From positions 5,084,001 through 5,148,000 of the forward strand of contig NZ_CP103794.1 in NCBI RefSeq assembly GCF_030388325.1: DNA of 64,000 bases. Reading direction: 5' to 3'. The notes beneath the pieces were generated by a model. That model made no database searches, was not told the origin of the DNA, and saw nothing but the letters and a program-made list of their open reading frames with translations. Shown here one piece after another: positions 46,284 to 54,002 of the stretch. The first letter of the stretch is position 1. Every line of letters begins with the position of its first letter. This DNA comes from Flavobacterium johnsoniae (lineage in GTDB: Bacteria > Bacteroidota > Bacteroidia > Flavobacteriales > Flavobacteriaceae). The position numbers and the translations under genes are program-made.

Positions 46284-46362
46284 AATAAACGCATCACACT
46301 GGTCGTGCAGATCTTTGTAGATTTTAATTTATATTTTGAATTTAGTTTTTACTTGTAGAGTA

Positions 46363-46395
46363 ATCTTTGTCAAAGTTTTATACTTTGACAAAGAT
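46363..46395. terminator. TTTGTCAAAG palindromic terminator/repeat, copy 1
   Basis: ATCTTTGTCAAAGT (46363-46376) and its exact complement (46382-46395) flank a 5-base loop, between convergent tauE and XRE genes. The core recurs at 51010-51042. Confidence 0.8.
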
Positions 46396-46414
46396 GAAAC
46401 TAATTTTATCGCTT

Positions 46415-46801
46415 CTAAATTTCTCCAAATTTATCTTTATAGCGCTCTAATTCGTTTTCGGTAATATTGAGAAGTTTTTCTAACAACTGTATTTTGTCTT
46501 CGTAAAGCTCTTTTAACTCAGATGAATTATCTGCATTAATTAAAATACTTCCGTTGTTATTTCCTGTTATCTTATTGAAATTGTTAAAGTATTTATCGTA
46601 ATCAAAACTAATAATATCTTCTACACTAACGTCTAAAATTCTTCCAATTTCAACCAGTTTTTCATAACTCAGAGACGTTTTTCCTTTTTCAATTTTGCTA
46701 TAACCTGCCTGTGTTACGCCTAATCTTTCTGCCATATACTCTTGAGTGTAATTTTTTAACTCTCTAATATTTTTTATTTTGTTTTTAATCGTTGCGGCCA
46801 T
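46415..46801 (-). CDS. XRE-family helix-turn-helix regulator
   Basis: The product is 128 residues. The HTH_3 domain (about 5-65) reads IRELKNYTQEYMAERLGVTQAGYSKIEKGKTSLSYEKL. A helical, possibly coiled-coil C-terminus follows (YEDKIQLLEKLLNITENELERYKDKF), probably for dimerisation. The size is typical of Bacteroidota solo XRE regulators. A palindrome at 46822-46870 lies directly upstream and could be its operator. The neighbours upstream are a 33-residue ORF and a membrane protein. Confidence 0.9.
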   Translation of the reverse strand: MAATIKNKIKNIRELKNYTQEYMAERLGVTQAGYSKIEKGKTSLSYEKLVEIGRILDVSVEDIISFDYDKYFNNFNKITGNNNGSILINADNSSELKELYEDKIQLLEKLLNITENELERYKDKFGEI

Positions 46802-46821
46802 AATTTCGTAATTTGGGGTCC

Positions 46822-46870
46822 GTATAGTTAAAACAGCCCGCCGTTAAATTCAATAACGGCATAACTATAC
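46822..46870. promoter_or_regulatory. Two-tier palindrome upstream of the XRE gene
   Basis: The outer arms GTATAGTT / AACTATAC (46822-46829, 46863-46870) enclose the inner arms CCGTTA / TAACGG. It lies 21 bases before the XRE start codon. It could be an operator, or a terminator of the 33-residue ORF. Confidence 0.55.
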
Positions 46871-46916
46871 TTATTTTTGGTATTCTAAAGCTACTTCATA
46901 ATTAACAATATATGAC

Positions 46917-47018
46917 TTAGCGTTTCGTTAATTTTTTCTTTTTTGTTATAAAATAACCATAAATCAAAGCTACCATTATGACTACTAAATCATAATGGGA
47001 AATATCAAATACAAACAT
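46917..47018 (-). CDS. Possible 33-residue single-span membrane peptide
   Basis: The frame begins MFVFDISHYDLVVIMVALIY, has one hydrophobic span, and ends in a Lys/Arg tail (TKKKKLTKR). The C-terminal positive charges after a span fit a real small membrane protein. It lies 10 bases after the 134-residue membrane protein gene. Confidence 0.45.
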   Translation of the reverse strand: MFVFDISHYDLVVIMVALIYGYFITKKKKLTKR

Positions 47019-47028
47019 TCTATTTAAT

Positions 47029-47433
47029 TTAAGCTGTTTTTTGAATATTTCTTTCGAACTGAAGATCTAAATAGTAGTCTATTTGTTTTCCAACTAAAAC
47101 ACGATCTTTTGATTCAATTTTGGTTTTTATTTCTTTTTGATAAATATCTTTCACAAAAATGAAATACACAAATTCTGTCGGATCACTAAATCTAACAGTT
47201 ATGATAAGCGTGTAGCATAAAAGCGCCGGAATGATATAATATAAATCCATTATATCAGAAAATATCATACAATAATAAGTTACCGCTGTTACGACGGCAA
47301 AAGCTGTATTTTCAAGAAAATATTTTTTTCTTTTTTTCAGCAGTCCAATTTCTTTAATTTCGTCAAAATCGTACTGCCAATTTTTAGATTTATAAGAAAA
47401 TCTAATCTTGTTGGGTAAAATAGTTAAGGGCAT
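47029..47433 (-). CDS. Two-span membrane protein of unknown function
   Basis: The product is 134 residues. A short cytoplasmic beta-like start (MPLTILPNKIRFSYKSKNWQ) precedes two membrane spans (about 43-59 and 64-82), followed by a charged cytoplasmic tail. The start resembles bacterial PH-like or YcxB-like small membrane proteins, with weak support. It probably shares a transcript with the 33-residue ORF. Confidence 0.55.
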   Translation of the reverse strand: MPLTILPNKIRFSYKSKNWQYDFDEIKEIGLLKKRKKYFLENTAFAVVTAVTYYCMIFSDIMDLYYIIPALLCYTLIITVRFSDPTEFVYFIFVKDIYQKEIKTKIESKDRVLVGKQIDYYLDLQFERNIQKTA

Positions 47434-47637
47434 ATAATTTGTAGGTAAAAAAGATTTAAGCTTTTAGTAAAAATCAATATCTAAAAATTCTTTAGGGGGA
47501 AAAATTCTTAGATACGCAATATTAAGCATTAACTTATTTTTTTTCTTACAATAAAAATTATAGAATATAACTATTGGTTGTAATTAAATCTTTAATAAAC
47601 GATTACGCTTATAAAGTTTCCTTATTTAGGATATTTT
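47434..47637. other. Gene-free upstream region of the membrane protein gene
   Basis: AT-rich, with no frame of note and no strong hairpin seen. Confidence 0.4.
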
Positions 47638-47727
47638 TTGGGCGTTTCCTACGGCCGGGCTATCCGCTTGTATCTTTTTATTTTTAAAGAAAAAATAAAA
47701 AGGATACCGCTTCTATCCCTAACGCGA
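47638..47727. repeat. Structured dispersed intergenic element (GGGCGTT...CCCTAACGC type)
   Basis: The outer pairing GCGTT (47642-47646) / AACGC (47721-47725) encloses a strong hairpin: GTATC plus TTTTTATTTTT (47670-47685) pairs with AAAAATAAAAA plus GATAC (47691-47707), with one bulged G and a 5-base loop. The CCGCTT motif occurs on both sides of the hairpin. I recall very similar elements between many Flavobacteriaceae genes. Its role is unknown. Confidence 0.65.
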
Positions 47728-47810
47728 ACCTGATACGAAGTAACCTTTTTTCTTAATTTCAATGAATTTCTTCCAGTTTTAACTGTAAGTGAGCAAATTT
47801 ATATAAATAA

Positions 47811-47847
47811 AAGGCTTTAGCCAAACTTATTATTTAGCTAAAGCCTT
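47811..47847. terminator. Hairpin upstream of the 47868 terminator
   Basis: AAGGCTTTAGC / GCTAAAGCCTT, 11-bp stem with a 15-base loop. It may be a second terminator in tandem. Confidence 0.6.
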
Positions 47848-47867
47848 CTGAAAATCAAATAAAAAAA

Positions 47868-47887
47868 CCTCCAGTTAAAACTGGAGG
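47868..47887 (-). terminator. Terminator of the 168-residue protein gene
   Basis: The stem CCTCCAGTT / AACTGGAGG has a two-base loop; seven A on plus (47861-47867) give the U-tract on minus. Confidence 0.85.
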
Positions 47888-47900
47888 CAACTCTTTTTTA

Positions 47901-48407
47901 TTAAACTCCTATTAAAATTGTATCAGATCCTTGAAAATAATCTATAATTTCCTTTAAATTATCTTCATTTTTTTGATGAACATCTTCAATCTGTCCAGGA
48001 TAAAAATCAATCCATCTATTATGATCTCTGTACAATTGCTGACCTTCATTCAGATCAGCATTTCTTCTTTCTTCTGATCGAATAAAAACGGTCTTAATTT
48101 GTAAATTATTCTTAGCGAATAAAGAATTACAGACCTTAAAATCTTCAACATTATAAGCCGCATTTCCAATCAAAATATCACCCTCCAACTTTTTAATTTC
48201 TTTCACCAAATTTTCATACTTCTTAATTCTCTCTCCAGTGTAAGAATCAAAATTGTATTTTTCATTAATTTCATGAATATTAATTTTACAAAAATCCACT
48301 AAATCATCAAATACACTTTCATTTACAGGTAAATTAACTGTTAAACAAATAATCTTCTGATCACTCGATTGATTTTCACGAGTCCTAAAAAAATCTAATA
48401 TTTTCAT
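47901..48407 (-). CDS. Cytoplasmic protein of unknown function
   Basis: The product is 168 residues with no signal peptide or membrane span. The pattern of alternating strands and helices (KIICLTVNLPVN; EGDILIGNAAYN; LQIKTVFIRS; SDTILIGV) suggests an alpha/beta Rossmann-like fold. I do not recognise the family. It lies 36 bases after cydB and before a strong terminator, so it is probably the last gene of the cyd operon. Confidence 0.6.
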   Translation of the reverse strand: MKILDFFRTRENQSSDQKIICLTVNLPVNESVFDDLVDFCKINIHEINEKYNFDSYTGERIKKYENLVKEIKKLEGDILIGNAAYNVEDFKVCNSLFAKNNLQIKTVFIRSEERRNADLNEGQQLYRDHNRWIDFYPGQIEDVHQKNEDNLKEIIDYFQGSDTILIGV

Positions 48408-48443
48408 TAATAAAAAAAATGGTTTTAAAAATTGCCTCCAGAA

Positions 48444-49520
48444 TCAATGTTCCCCATATCCAATATCATCCATTTTTCCGCTAAAAACGCGATATTGAAT
48501 AATAAAATAAATAATGACCAGAAACAAAGCCACAAAAAACCAGCTTAATCCAGCGTTTAATCCATATTCGTGAGCAGCAGTATTATAAATCGTTAATGAC
48601 GGATTCACTTTATTGGTTGAAGGCAAAACATTTGGAAATATTGAAACTGCTGTTGAAGCAAATCCTCCCACTAAAAATAAGGTTGAAAAAATAAAACCAT
48701 GGCCATCTTTTTTAAACGAACGAACTTTAAACAATCCTAAAATTCCAACAAAAGTCATTAAAGGAAAAAACCATAAAATCGGATTTTCAACAAAATTATG
48801 AAACGGTTTTGGCTCAATAAAATGCCAAATTTGAAGTGAAATACAAACTAAAACCAGCAAAACAATATTCAAAGCAAAAACAACTTTTTTCAATTTCGGA
48901 TTCAAAGCAGAATTTGTTTTATAAATAATCCAGTTTGCGCCGTGAATAGTCAGCGCTACTACACTAACAATTCCTAAGAAAAGCGTAAACCAATCGATAA
49001 TTCCCAATTCATTTGCTTGCGGACTAAAAGTTGGATTCCATAAAGGCAAAAAGAAATAATGTGGTTCTTGTGTAGAAACTCCGTTTTGTACCATTCCGAG
49101 ATTTACTCCTCGAACAATATTTCCAAGAGCAATTCCGAAAAACAAAGCCAAAAGCAGACTTGCGATTCCGAAAACTTTATCCCAAATGCTTTCCCACATA
49201 TGATTATGCACTTGTCCGCGCATTTCCAATCCGATCGCACGGAAAATCAAAAGCCATAAGATCATTATTAAAGGCAAATAAAATCCGCTAAAAGAAGAAG
49301 CATATAAAGTTGGAAAAGCGAAAAATAAAACTCCGCCAGCCGCAATCAGCCAAACTTCATTGGCATCCCAAAACGGACCAATAGCGTTAGTAATTGCTTT
49401 TTTATCTTTTTCTGTGTCGGCAAAAAATAAATGAATAATTCCTGCACCAAAATCATAGCCGTCTAAAACCAGATAAACAGCCAGAATTCCCATTAAAACT
49501 ACGTACCAAAAAAATTCCAT
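48444..49520 (-). CDS. cydB: Cytochrome bd ubiquinol oxidase subunit II
   Basis: This 358-residue protein has nine or so membrane segments. The CydB start is clear (FFWYVVLMGILAVYLVLDGYDFGAG), as is the FWDANEVWLIAAGGVLFFAFP signature. It pairs with CydA to reduce oxygen with quinol electrons at high affinity. Bd oxidases are known to tolerate sulfide, which fits the surrounding sulfur genes. It follows cydA by two bases. Confidence 0.96.
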   Translation of the reverse strand: MEFFWYVVLMGILAVYLVLDGYDFGAGIIHLFFADTEKDKKAITNAIGPFWDANEVWLIAAGGVLFFAFPTLYASSFSGFYLPLIMILWLLIFRAIGLEMRGQVHNHMWESIWDKVFGIASLLLALFFGIALGNIVRGVNLGMVQNGVSTQEPHYFFLPLWNPTFSPQANELGIIDWFTLFLGIVSVVALTIHGANWIIYKTNSALNPKLKKVVFALNIVLLVLVCISLQIWHFIEPKPFHNFVENPILWFFPLMTFVGILGLFKVRSFKKDGHGFIFSTLFLVGGFASTAVSIFPNVLPSTNKVNPSLTIYNTAAHEYGLNAGLSWFFVALFLVIIYFIIQYRVFSGKMDDIGYGEH

Positions 49521-49522
49521 AC

Positions 49523-50869
49523 TTATATTTTTTCTGTTGAAAGTTCCACATTGTGCGGTCCTTTATTGATAATTTTTCCAATTAAAAGCAAAAACAACAT
49601 TCCGAGCAAAAGGTATAAACCAATAAAACCTAACAATGTAAATAAGGTGTTTCCGGAAGAAACCGTTGGCGAAGCTCCAGCTGAAGTTCGCAATAAATTG
49701 TAAACCAACCAAGGCTGTCTTCCTAATTCTGCTGTGTACCAACCTGTTGTATTTGCAATATATGGAAACGGCATCATGAACATTAACGACCACAAAATCC
49801 ATTTGGTTTCAAAAAGTTTTCCTCTTAGTAATTGAAAAAGTGAAATAACCATTAAGCCAATAAAAACGGTTCCGAGTCCAACCATAATATGATAGGCGTA
49901 ATACAAACCAGAGATATTAGTTGGATGGAGATCTTCTTCAAACTGATCTAAACCTTTAATTTCCTGATCCCAATTTCCGTAAGTCAAGAAACTCAGAATG
50001 TTTGGAACAGCAATTTTATTATCTAGTTTTTTGTCTTTTACGTCGGGCTGACCAATCAAAACAATTTCTGAACCTTTCTTTTCGGTATGAAAAATTCCCT
50101 CCATTGCAGCAAAAGTTACGGGTTGATATTTGACAACATTTTTAGCTGCTAAATCTCCCGTTGGAACTGCAACTACAATACTCGAAATCAATCCGAAAAT
50201 TACACCTGTTTTAAGGAATAATTTTCCGAAAGAAACATTCTTTTTGCTTAAAATATAAAAAGCTCCAATTCCAGCAACTACAAAAGAACTTGTTACTAAA
50301 GAAGCCGCTTGATTGTGCAAATAAGAAGGCCAAAGCCACGGATTTAAAAATAAAGCTTGAAAATTAGTCAATACAAATTTTCCGTTTTCTAAAATTTCAT
50401 AACCAACCGGATTTTGCATCCAAGAATGAGTGGCAATGATTAAAAATCCGCTCGCCCAAGAACCAATCATAATTAATAATCCGGTTACAAAATGCCATTT
50501 ATGTCCGAGCAGTTTTTCTCCAAATAAAAAAATTCCTAAGAAAGAAGATTCGAGAAAGAAAGAAAACATTCCTTCCATTGCGAGGGTTTGTCCGATGATT
50601 CCGCCTGTTAATTCGGAAAATTTCGCCCAGTTGGTTCCGAATTGAAACTCCATCGGAATTCCGGTTACAACGCCCATCGCAAAATTGAGAGCGAAGATTT
50701 TCATCCAAAAATGGGTGGCGTGATTGTATGTTTCTTCTTTAGTTTTGAGGTATTTCCACTTGAAGTAAACAATGATCAAGGAAAGACCCATTGTAAGTTG
50801 TGGAAAAAGATAATGAAAAGTGATCGTGAAGGCAAATTGCATTCGATCATAAAAGAGCATTTCTTCCAT
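49523..50869 (-). CDS. cydA: Cytochrome bd ubiquinol oxidase subunit I
   Basis: The product is 448 residues from the ATG at 50869. I choose this start because it puts the heme ligand His at position 19 (MQFAFTITFHYLF), as in other CydA proteins; the frame is open to 50908. The second heme region (WLWPSYLHNQAASL) and the GWYTAELGRQPW motif are present. The C-terminal part of the Q-loop insert is absent, so this is a short Q-loop CydA. The operon is cydA-cydB and perhaps the 168-residue protein. There is no cydX-like ORF that I could see. Confidence 0.96.
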   Translation of the reverse strand: MEEMLFYDRMQFAFTITFHYLFPQLTMGLSLIIVYFKWKYLKTKEETYNHATHFWMKIFALNFAMGVVTGIPMEFQFGTNWAKFSELTGGIIGQTLAMEGMFSFFLESSFLGIFLFGEKLLGHKWHFVTGLLIMIGSWASGFLIIATHSWMQNPVGYEILENGKFVLTNFQALFLNPWLWPSYLHNQAASLVTSSFVVAGIGAFYILSKKNVSFGKLFLKTGVIFGLISSIVVAVPTGDLAAKNVVKYQPVTFAAMEGIFHTEKKGSEIVLIGQPDVKDKKLDNKIAVPNILSFLTYGNWDQEIKGLDQFEEDLHPTNISGLYYAYHIMVGLGTVFIGLMVISLFQLLRGKLFETKWILWSLMFMMPFPYIANTTGWYTAELGRQPWLVYNLLRTSAGASPTVSSGNTLFTLLGFIGLYLLLGMLFLLLIGKIINKGPHNVELSTEKI

Positions 50870-51009
50870 AATGGTAATTTGTTTATGAAGTTCCACAAAT
50901 TTAACCATTAGAACCCGAATTAACGTCCTTTAAAAAAAGTTTATCGCTTGATATTTGTTAAACTTTTCAACAATTTAAAAGAGTAGAAATGACACTTATG
51001 TGCTTAAGC

Positions 51010-51042
51010 AACTTTGTCAAAGTTTCAAACTTTGACAAAGTT
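51010..51042. terminator. TTTGTCAAAG palindromic terminator/repeat, copy 2
   Basis: A 16-bp perfect palindrome (AACTTTGTCAAAGTTT and its complement) has a single central base. It lies just downstream of the HD-domain gene on minus and shares its core with 46363-46395. Confidence 0.8.
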
Positions 51043-51057
51043 TTTATGCTCGAAACA

Positions 51058-51651
51058 TTATTCTTTCTTCAAAATCCCTTTTTCAACGCTTTCATTAATC
51101 AAACCTTCAGCGTAATTCCATATCGATTTTGAACCGGTTTTAATGACGCTTTTCTTTTCATAGACTTTATCGTACTTCACTCCAAACTCTTTCCATGTTC
51201 CGCCGTTGTTAGAAGTGTTTTGCAATAAAGGCTCTAATCTGTCCATCGATCTTGCAAATTTGGCTTCGTTGGTTTCTCCAGCTTCAAATTCTTCCCAAAT
51301 TGAAATTAATTCATCCGCTTGATTTTTAGGCAACAAGCCAAAAATCCTATTTGCTGCCAAACGCTCTTCATCTGTATTATCATGACTTTTTATGGTATCA
51401 TAAATAAAAACATCGCCAGCGTCAATTTCTACTATATCATGAATCAAAACCATTTTTACGACTTTCAAAACATCAATCGGTTCGTTTGAATGCTCTGCTA
51501 AAACAATTGCCATTAATGCCAAATGCCAACTGTGTTCTGCGTCATTTTCGCAACGGTCGCTGTTAAACAATTTCGTTTTGCGTTGAATGTATTTTACTTT
51601 ATCAATTTCTTTTATAAAAGCAATTTGATCTAATAAGTCTTTCGTGTTCAT
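51058..51651 (-). CDS. HD-domain hydrolase, YfbR/HDDC2-like
   Basis: The product is 197 residues from the ATG at 51651. The metal-binding HD motifs are visible (NDAEHSWHLALMA; VLIHDIVEIDAGD). Size and layout match HDDC2/YfbR-type 5'-deoxynucleotidases, which remove phosphate from deoxynucleoside monophosphates. The start is chosen because a -7 element (CAAAATTA on plus near 51685) lies just upstream. A second nucleotidase of another fold occurs at 29919-30452. Confidence 0.88.
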   Translation of the reverse strand: MNTKDLLDQIAFIKEIDKVKYIQRKTKLFNSDRCENDAEHSWHLALMAIVLAEHSNEPIDVLKVVKMVLIHDIVEIDAGDVFIYDTIKSHDNTDEERLAANRIFGLLPKNQADELISIWEEFEAGETNEAKFARSMDRLEPLLQNTSNNGGTWKEFGVKYDKVYEKKSVIKTGSKSIWNYAEGLINESVEKGILKKE

Positions 51652-51783
51652 TTTTTTTTGTTTTGAAATGACATTCGTCATATGCAAAATTAAAGCTTAA
51701 AGCGTAATTGCTCAACTTAAAATTAATTTATCTCAACAGAATATGACAAACTCCACATTTTTTTACACAAAAACCTAATTTCT

Positions 51784-51831
51784 GTAACATAAGTCACCTA
51801 TTTTTTTAAAAAACAAAGTTACCTTTGTAAC
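51784..51831 (+). promoter_or_regulatory. Promoter with Crp/Fnr-like sites for the persulfide dioxygenase
   Basis: The -7 element TACCTTTG (51820-51827) ends 27 bases before the ATG. Site 1, GTAAC-ATAA-GTCAC (51784-51797), is centred 36.5 bases before the end of that element. Site 2, GTTAC-CTTT-GTAAC (51818-51831), is a perfect 5-4-5 palindrome overlapping the element. Site 1 shares 12 of 17 bases with the site before tauE. Confidence 0.6.
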
Positions 51832-51853
51832 CCATCATTTTACAATACCTATC

Positions 51854-53272
51854 ATGAAAATAGAGCAAATTTACACCGGATGCCTTGCGCAAGGTGCATA
51901 CTATATCACCTCAAATGGCGAAGCGGCCATTATTGATCCGCTTAGAGAAACGCAACCTTACTTAGATCGTTTAGAACGTGACGGAGTAAAGTTGAAATAT
52001 ATTTTTGAAACACATTTTCACGCCGATTTCGTTTCTGGACACGTCGATTTAAGCAAAGAAACTGGAGCGCCAATCGTTTACGGACCAAATGCTGCTTGTG
52101 AGTTTGACTGTATTTCTGCAAAAGACGGACAAGAATTTAAACTTGGAAAAGTAACTATAAAAGTTTTGCACACGCCAGGACATACTATGGAAAGCACTAC
52201 TTTTTTATTAATTGACGAAAACGGAAAAGATCACGCGATTTTCTCTGGAGACACTTTATTTATTGGAGATGTTGGTCGTCCTGATTTAGCTCAAAAAGCA
52301 GCGGGAATGACGCAAGATCAGTTGGCTGGAATTTTATTTCATTCTTTAAGAGATAAAATCATGACTTTGGCTGATGATGTAATCGTTTATCCGGCTCACG
52401 GTGCAGGAAGTGCTTGTGGAAAAAACATGAGCAAAGAAACCGTTTCTACAATTGGAAACCAGAAAGCAACCAATTACGCTCTTCGCGCAGATATGACCGA
52501 AGAAGAATTTATTAAAGAAGTTACAGACGGATTATTGCCTCCTCCAGCCTATTTCAGCATGAATGTCGCTATGAATAAACAAGGTTACGAAAGCTTTGAA
52601 ACTGTTTTACACAACGGAATGAAAGCCATAAATGTAACCGAATTCGAAGCCGTTGCTGAAGAAACTGGCGCTTTGATTTTAGATACAAGAAGCGCGGCCG
52701 ATTTTAGTAAAGCATTTATTCCGCAATCTATTAATATTGGTATTAATGGCGATTTTGCTCCTTGGGTTGGAACTTTAATTGCTAATGTAAAACAACCAAT
52801 CATTTTGGTTACTACAGTTGGATTGGAAGAAGAAACCGTAACACGTTTAAGCCGAGTTGGTTTCGATACGATTATCGGACATTTGGAAGGCGGTTTTGAA
52901 GCTTGGCAAAAAGCAGGTTTCGAAACAGATTCTGTAAAACGAATTACAGCCGAACAATTTGCTAATGAAGTTGATATTCAAAAAGACAAAATAATCGACA
53001 TTCGTAAAGAAACCGAATACGAAGCTGAGCATATAGAAGACGCTTACAGCAAACCTTTAGCTTATATTAATGACTGGGTAAAAGACATTAATCCGAATGA
53101 GCATTTTTATCTGCATTGCGCAGGAGGTTACAGAAGTATGATTGCCGCTTCAATTTTACAAGCACGCGGATTTAGAAATTTCTCTGAAGTTGAAGGCGGT
53201 TTTGGAGCGATTTCTAAAACAAATGTTCCAAAATCGGATTTTGTTTGTCAAAGCAAAACATTAAAAGCATAA
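51854..53272 (+). CDS. Persulfide dioxygenase-like metallo-beta-lactamase fused to two rhodanese domains
   Basis: The product is 472 residues. The MBL domain (about 1-240) has the metal motif THFHADFVSGH (H54, H56, D58, H63), H110 in TPGHT, D133 in SGDTLF and H182, the pattern of ETHE1/CstB-type non-heme iron persulfide dioxygenases. Rhodanese domain 1 (about 255-355) has VTTVGLEEE where the catalytic Cys should be, so it is inactive. Rhodanese domain 2 (about 365-465) keeps C422 (LHCAGGYRS). CstB-like fusions oxidise persulfides to sulfite and transfer sulfur. A well-formed promoter with Crp/Fnr-like sites precedes it. Confidence 0.93.
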   Translation: MKIEQIYTGCLAQGAYYITSNGEAAIIDPLRETQPYLDRLERDGVKLKYIFETHFHADFVSGHVDLSKETGAPIVYGPNAACEFDCISAKDGQEFKLGKVTIKVLHTPGHTMESTTFLLIDENGKDHAIFSGDTLFIGDVGRPDLAQKAAGMTQDQLAGILFHSLRDKIMTLADDVIVYPAHGAGSACGKNMSKETVSTIGNQKATNYALRADMTEEEFIKEVTDGLLPPPAYFSMNVAMNKQGYESFETVLHNGMKAINVTEFEAVAEETGALILDTRSAADFSKAFIPQSINIGINGDFAPWVGTLIANVKQPIILVTTVGLEEETVTRLSRVGFDTIIGHLEGGFEAWQKAGFETDSVKRITAEQFANEVDIQKDKIIDIRKETEYEAEHIEDAYSKPLAYINDWVKDINPNEHFYLHCAGGYRSMIAASILQARGFRNFSEVEGGFGAISKTNVPKSDFVCQSKTLKA

Positions 53273-53279
53273 TTTTTTC

Positions 53280-53388
53280 ACCATTAAGATATTAAGTTAA
53301 TTAAGTTGAAAAGCTTAATTTTTCTTAGCCCAACTTTGAAAAGTTTCATAAAGCCAGATTGGCTTAATTTTCTTAATATCTTAATGGT
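53280..53388. repeat. ACCATTAAGATATTAAG palindromic repeat, copy 2
   Basis: Perfect 17-base inverted arms (53280-53296, 53372-53388) lie between the dioxygenase and the YeeE/YedE genes. The arms are identical to those at 45319-45419. Confidence 0.9.
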
Positions 53389-53422
53389 TTAAAATAAAAA
53401 AAAAAATAAATTTTAAAAGTAA

Positions 53423-53992
53423 ATGAGTATACTTGAAATTATAAGAGAACCATGGCCTTGGTATGTTGCGGGTCCATTAATTGGATTAACAGTTCCAATT
53501 TTATTAATTATCGGAAATAAATCTTTCGGGATTAGTTCTTCGTTACGTCATATTTGTGCGGCGTGTATTCCTGCAAATATTTCGTTTTTTAAATACGATT
53601 GGAAAAAAGAAAGCTGGAATTTATTCTTCGTTCTCGGAATATTTCTAGGCGGTTTTATTGCTGCTTATTTATTATCAAATCCAAATCCTGTTGAAATAGC
53701 TCCTGAATTGTCAGAGAAATTAGCCACTTACGGAATAACAGATCACACAGGTTTAGTGCCTTCACAATTATTTTCTTGGGAAAGTTTATTAACACTCCGT
53801 GGATTTATCATGATTGTAGTTGGCGGATTCTTAGTTGGTTTCGGAACTCGTTACGCGGGCGGATGCACAAGCGGACACGCAATTATGGGATTATCAAATT
53901 TACAATGGCCTTCTTTAGTGGCAACAATCTGTTTTATGATTGGCGGTTTTGTAATGGCACTTTTGATTTTACCTTATATTCTTTCACTTTAA
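53423..53992 (+). CDS. YeeE/YedE family sulfur-transport protein, N-terminal-half type
   Basis: This 189-residue membrane protein has five to six spans. The conserved cysteine motifs SSLRHICAACIP and YAGGCTSGHAIMG are those of YeeE/TsuA-type thiosulfate transporters. Here the transporter is split in two genes; the second half follows after 10 bases. Imported or exported sulfane sulfur species would feed the neighbouring rhodanese and dioxygenase. It is probably co-transcribed with the dioxygenase gene through the palindromic repeat, since no separate promoter is evident. Confidence 0.9.
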   Translation: MSILEIIREPWPWYVAGPLIGLTVPILLIIGNKSFGISSSLRHICAACIPANISFFKYDWKKESWNLFFVLGIFLGGFIAAYLLSNPNPVEIAPELSEKLATYGITDHTGLVPSQLFSWESLLTLRGFIMIVVGGFLVGFGTRYAGGCTSGHAIMGLSNLQWPSLVATICFMIGGFVMALLILPYILSL

Positions 53993-54002
53993 AATTTGAA
54001 AA

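Noticed and set aside
47438..47760. Possible CRISPR or transposon remnant around the 47.6 kb structured block
   Set aside because: No spaced repeats, no transposase frame and no target duplication are visible.
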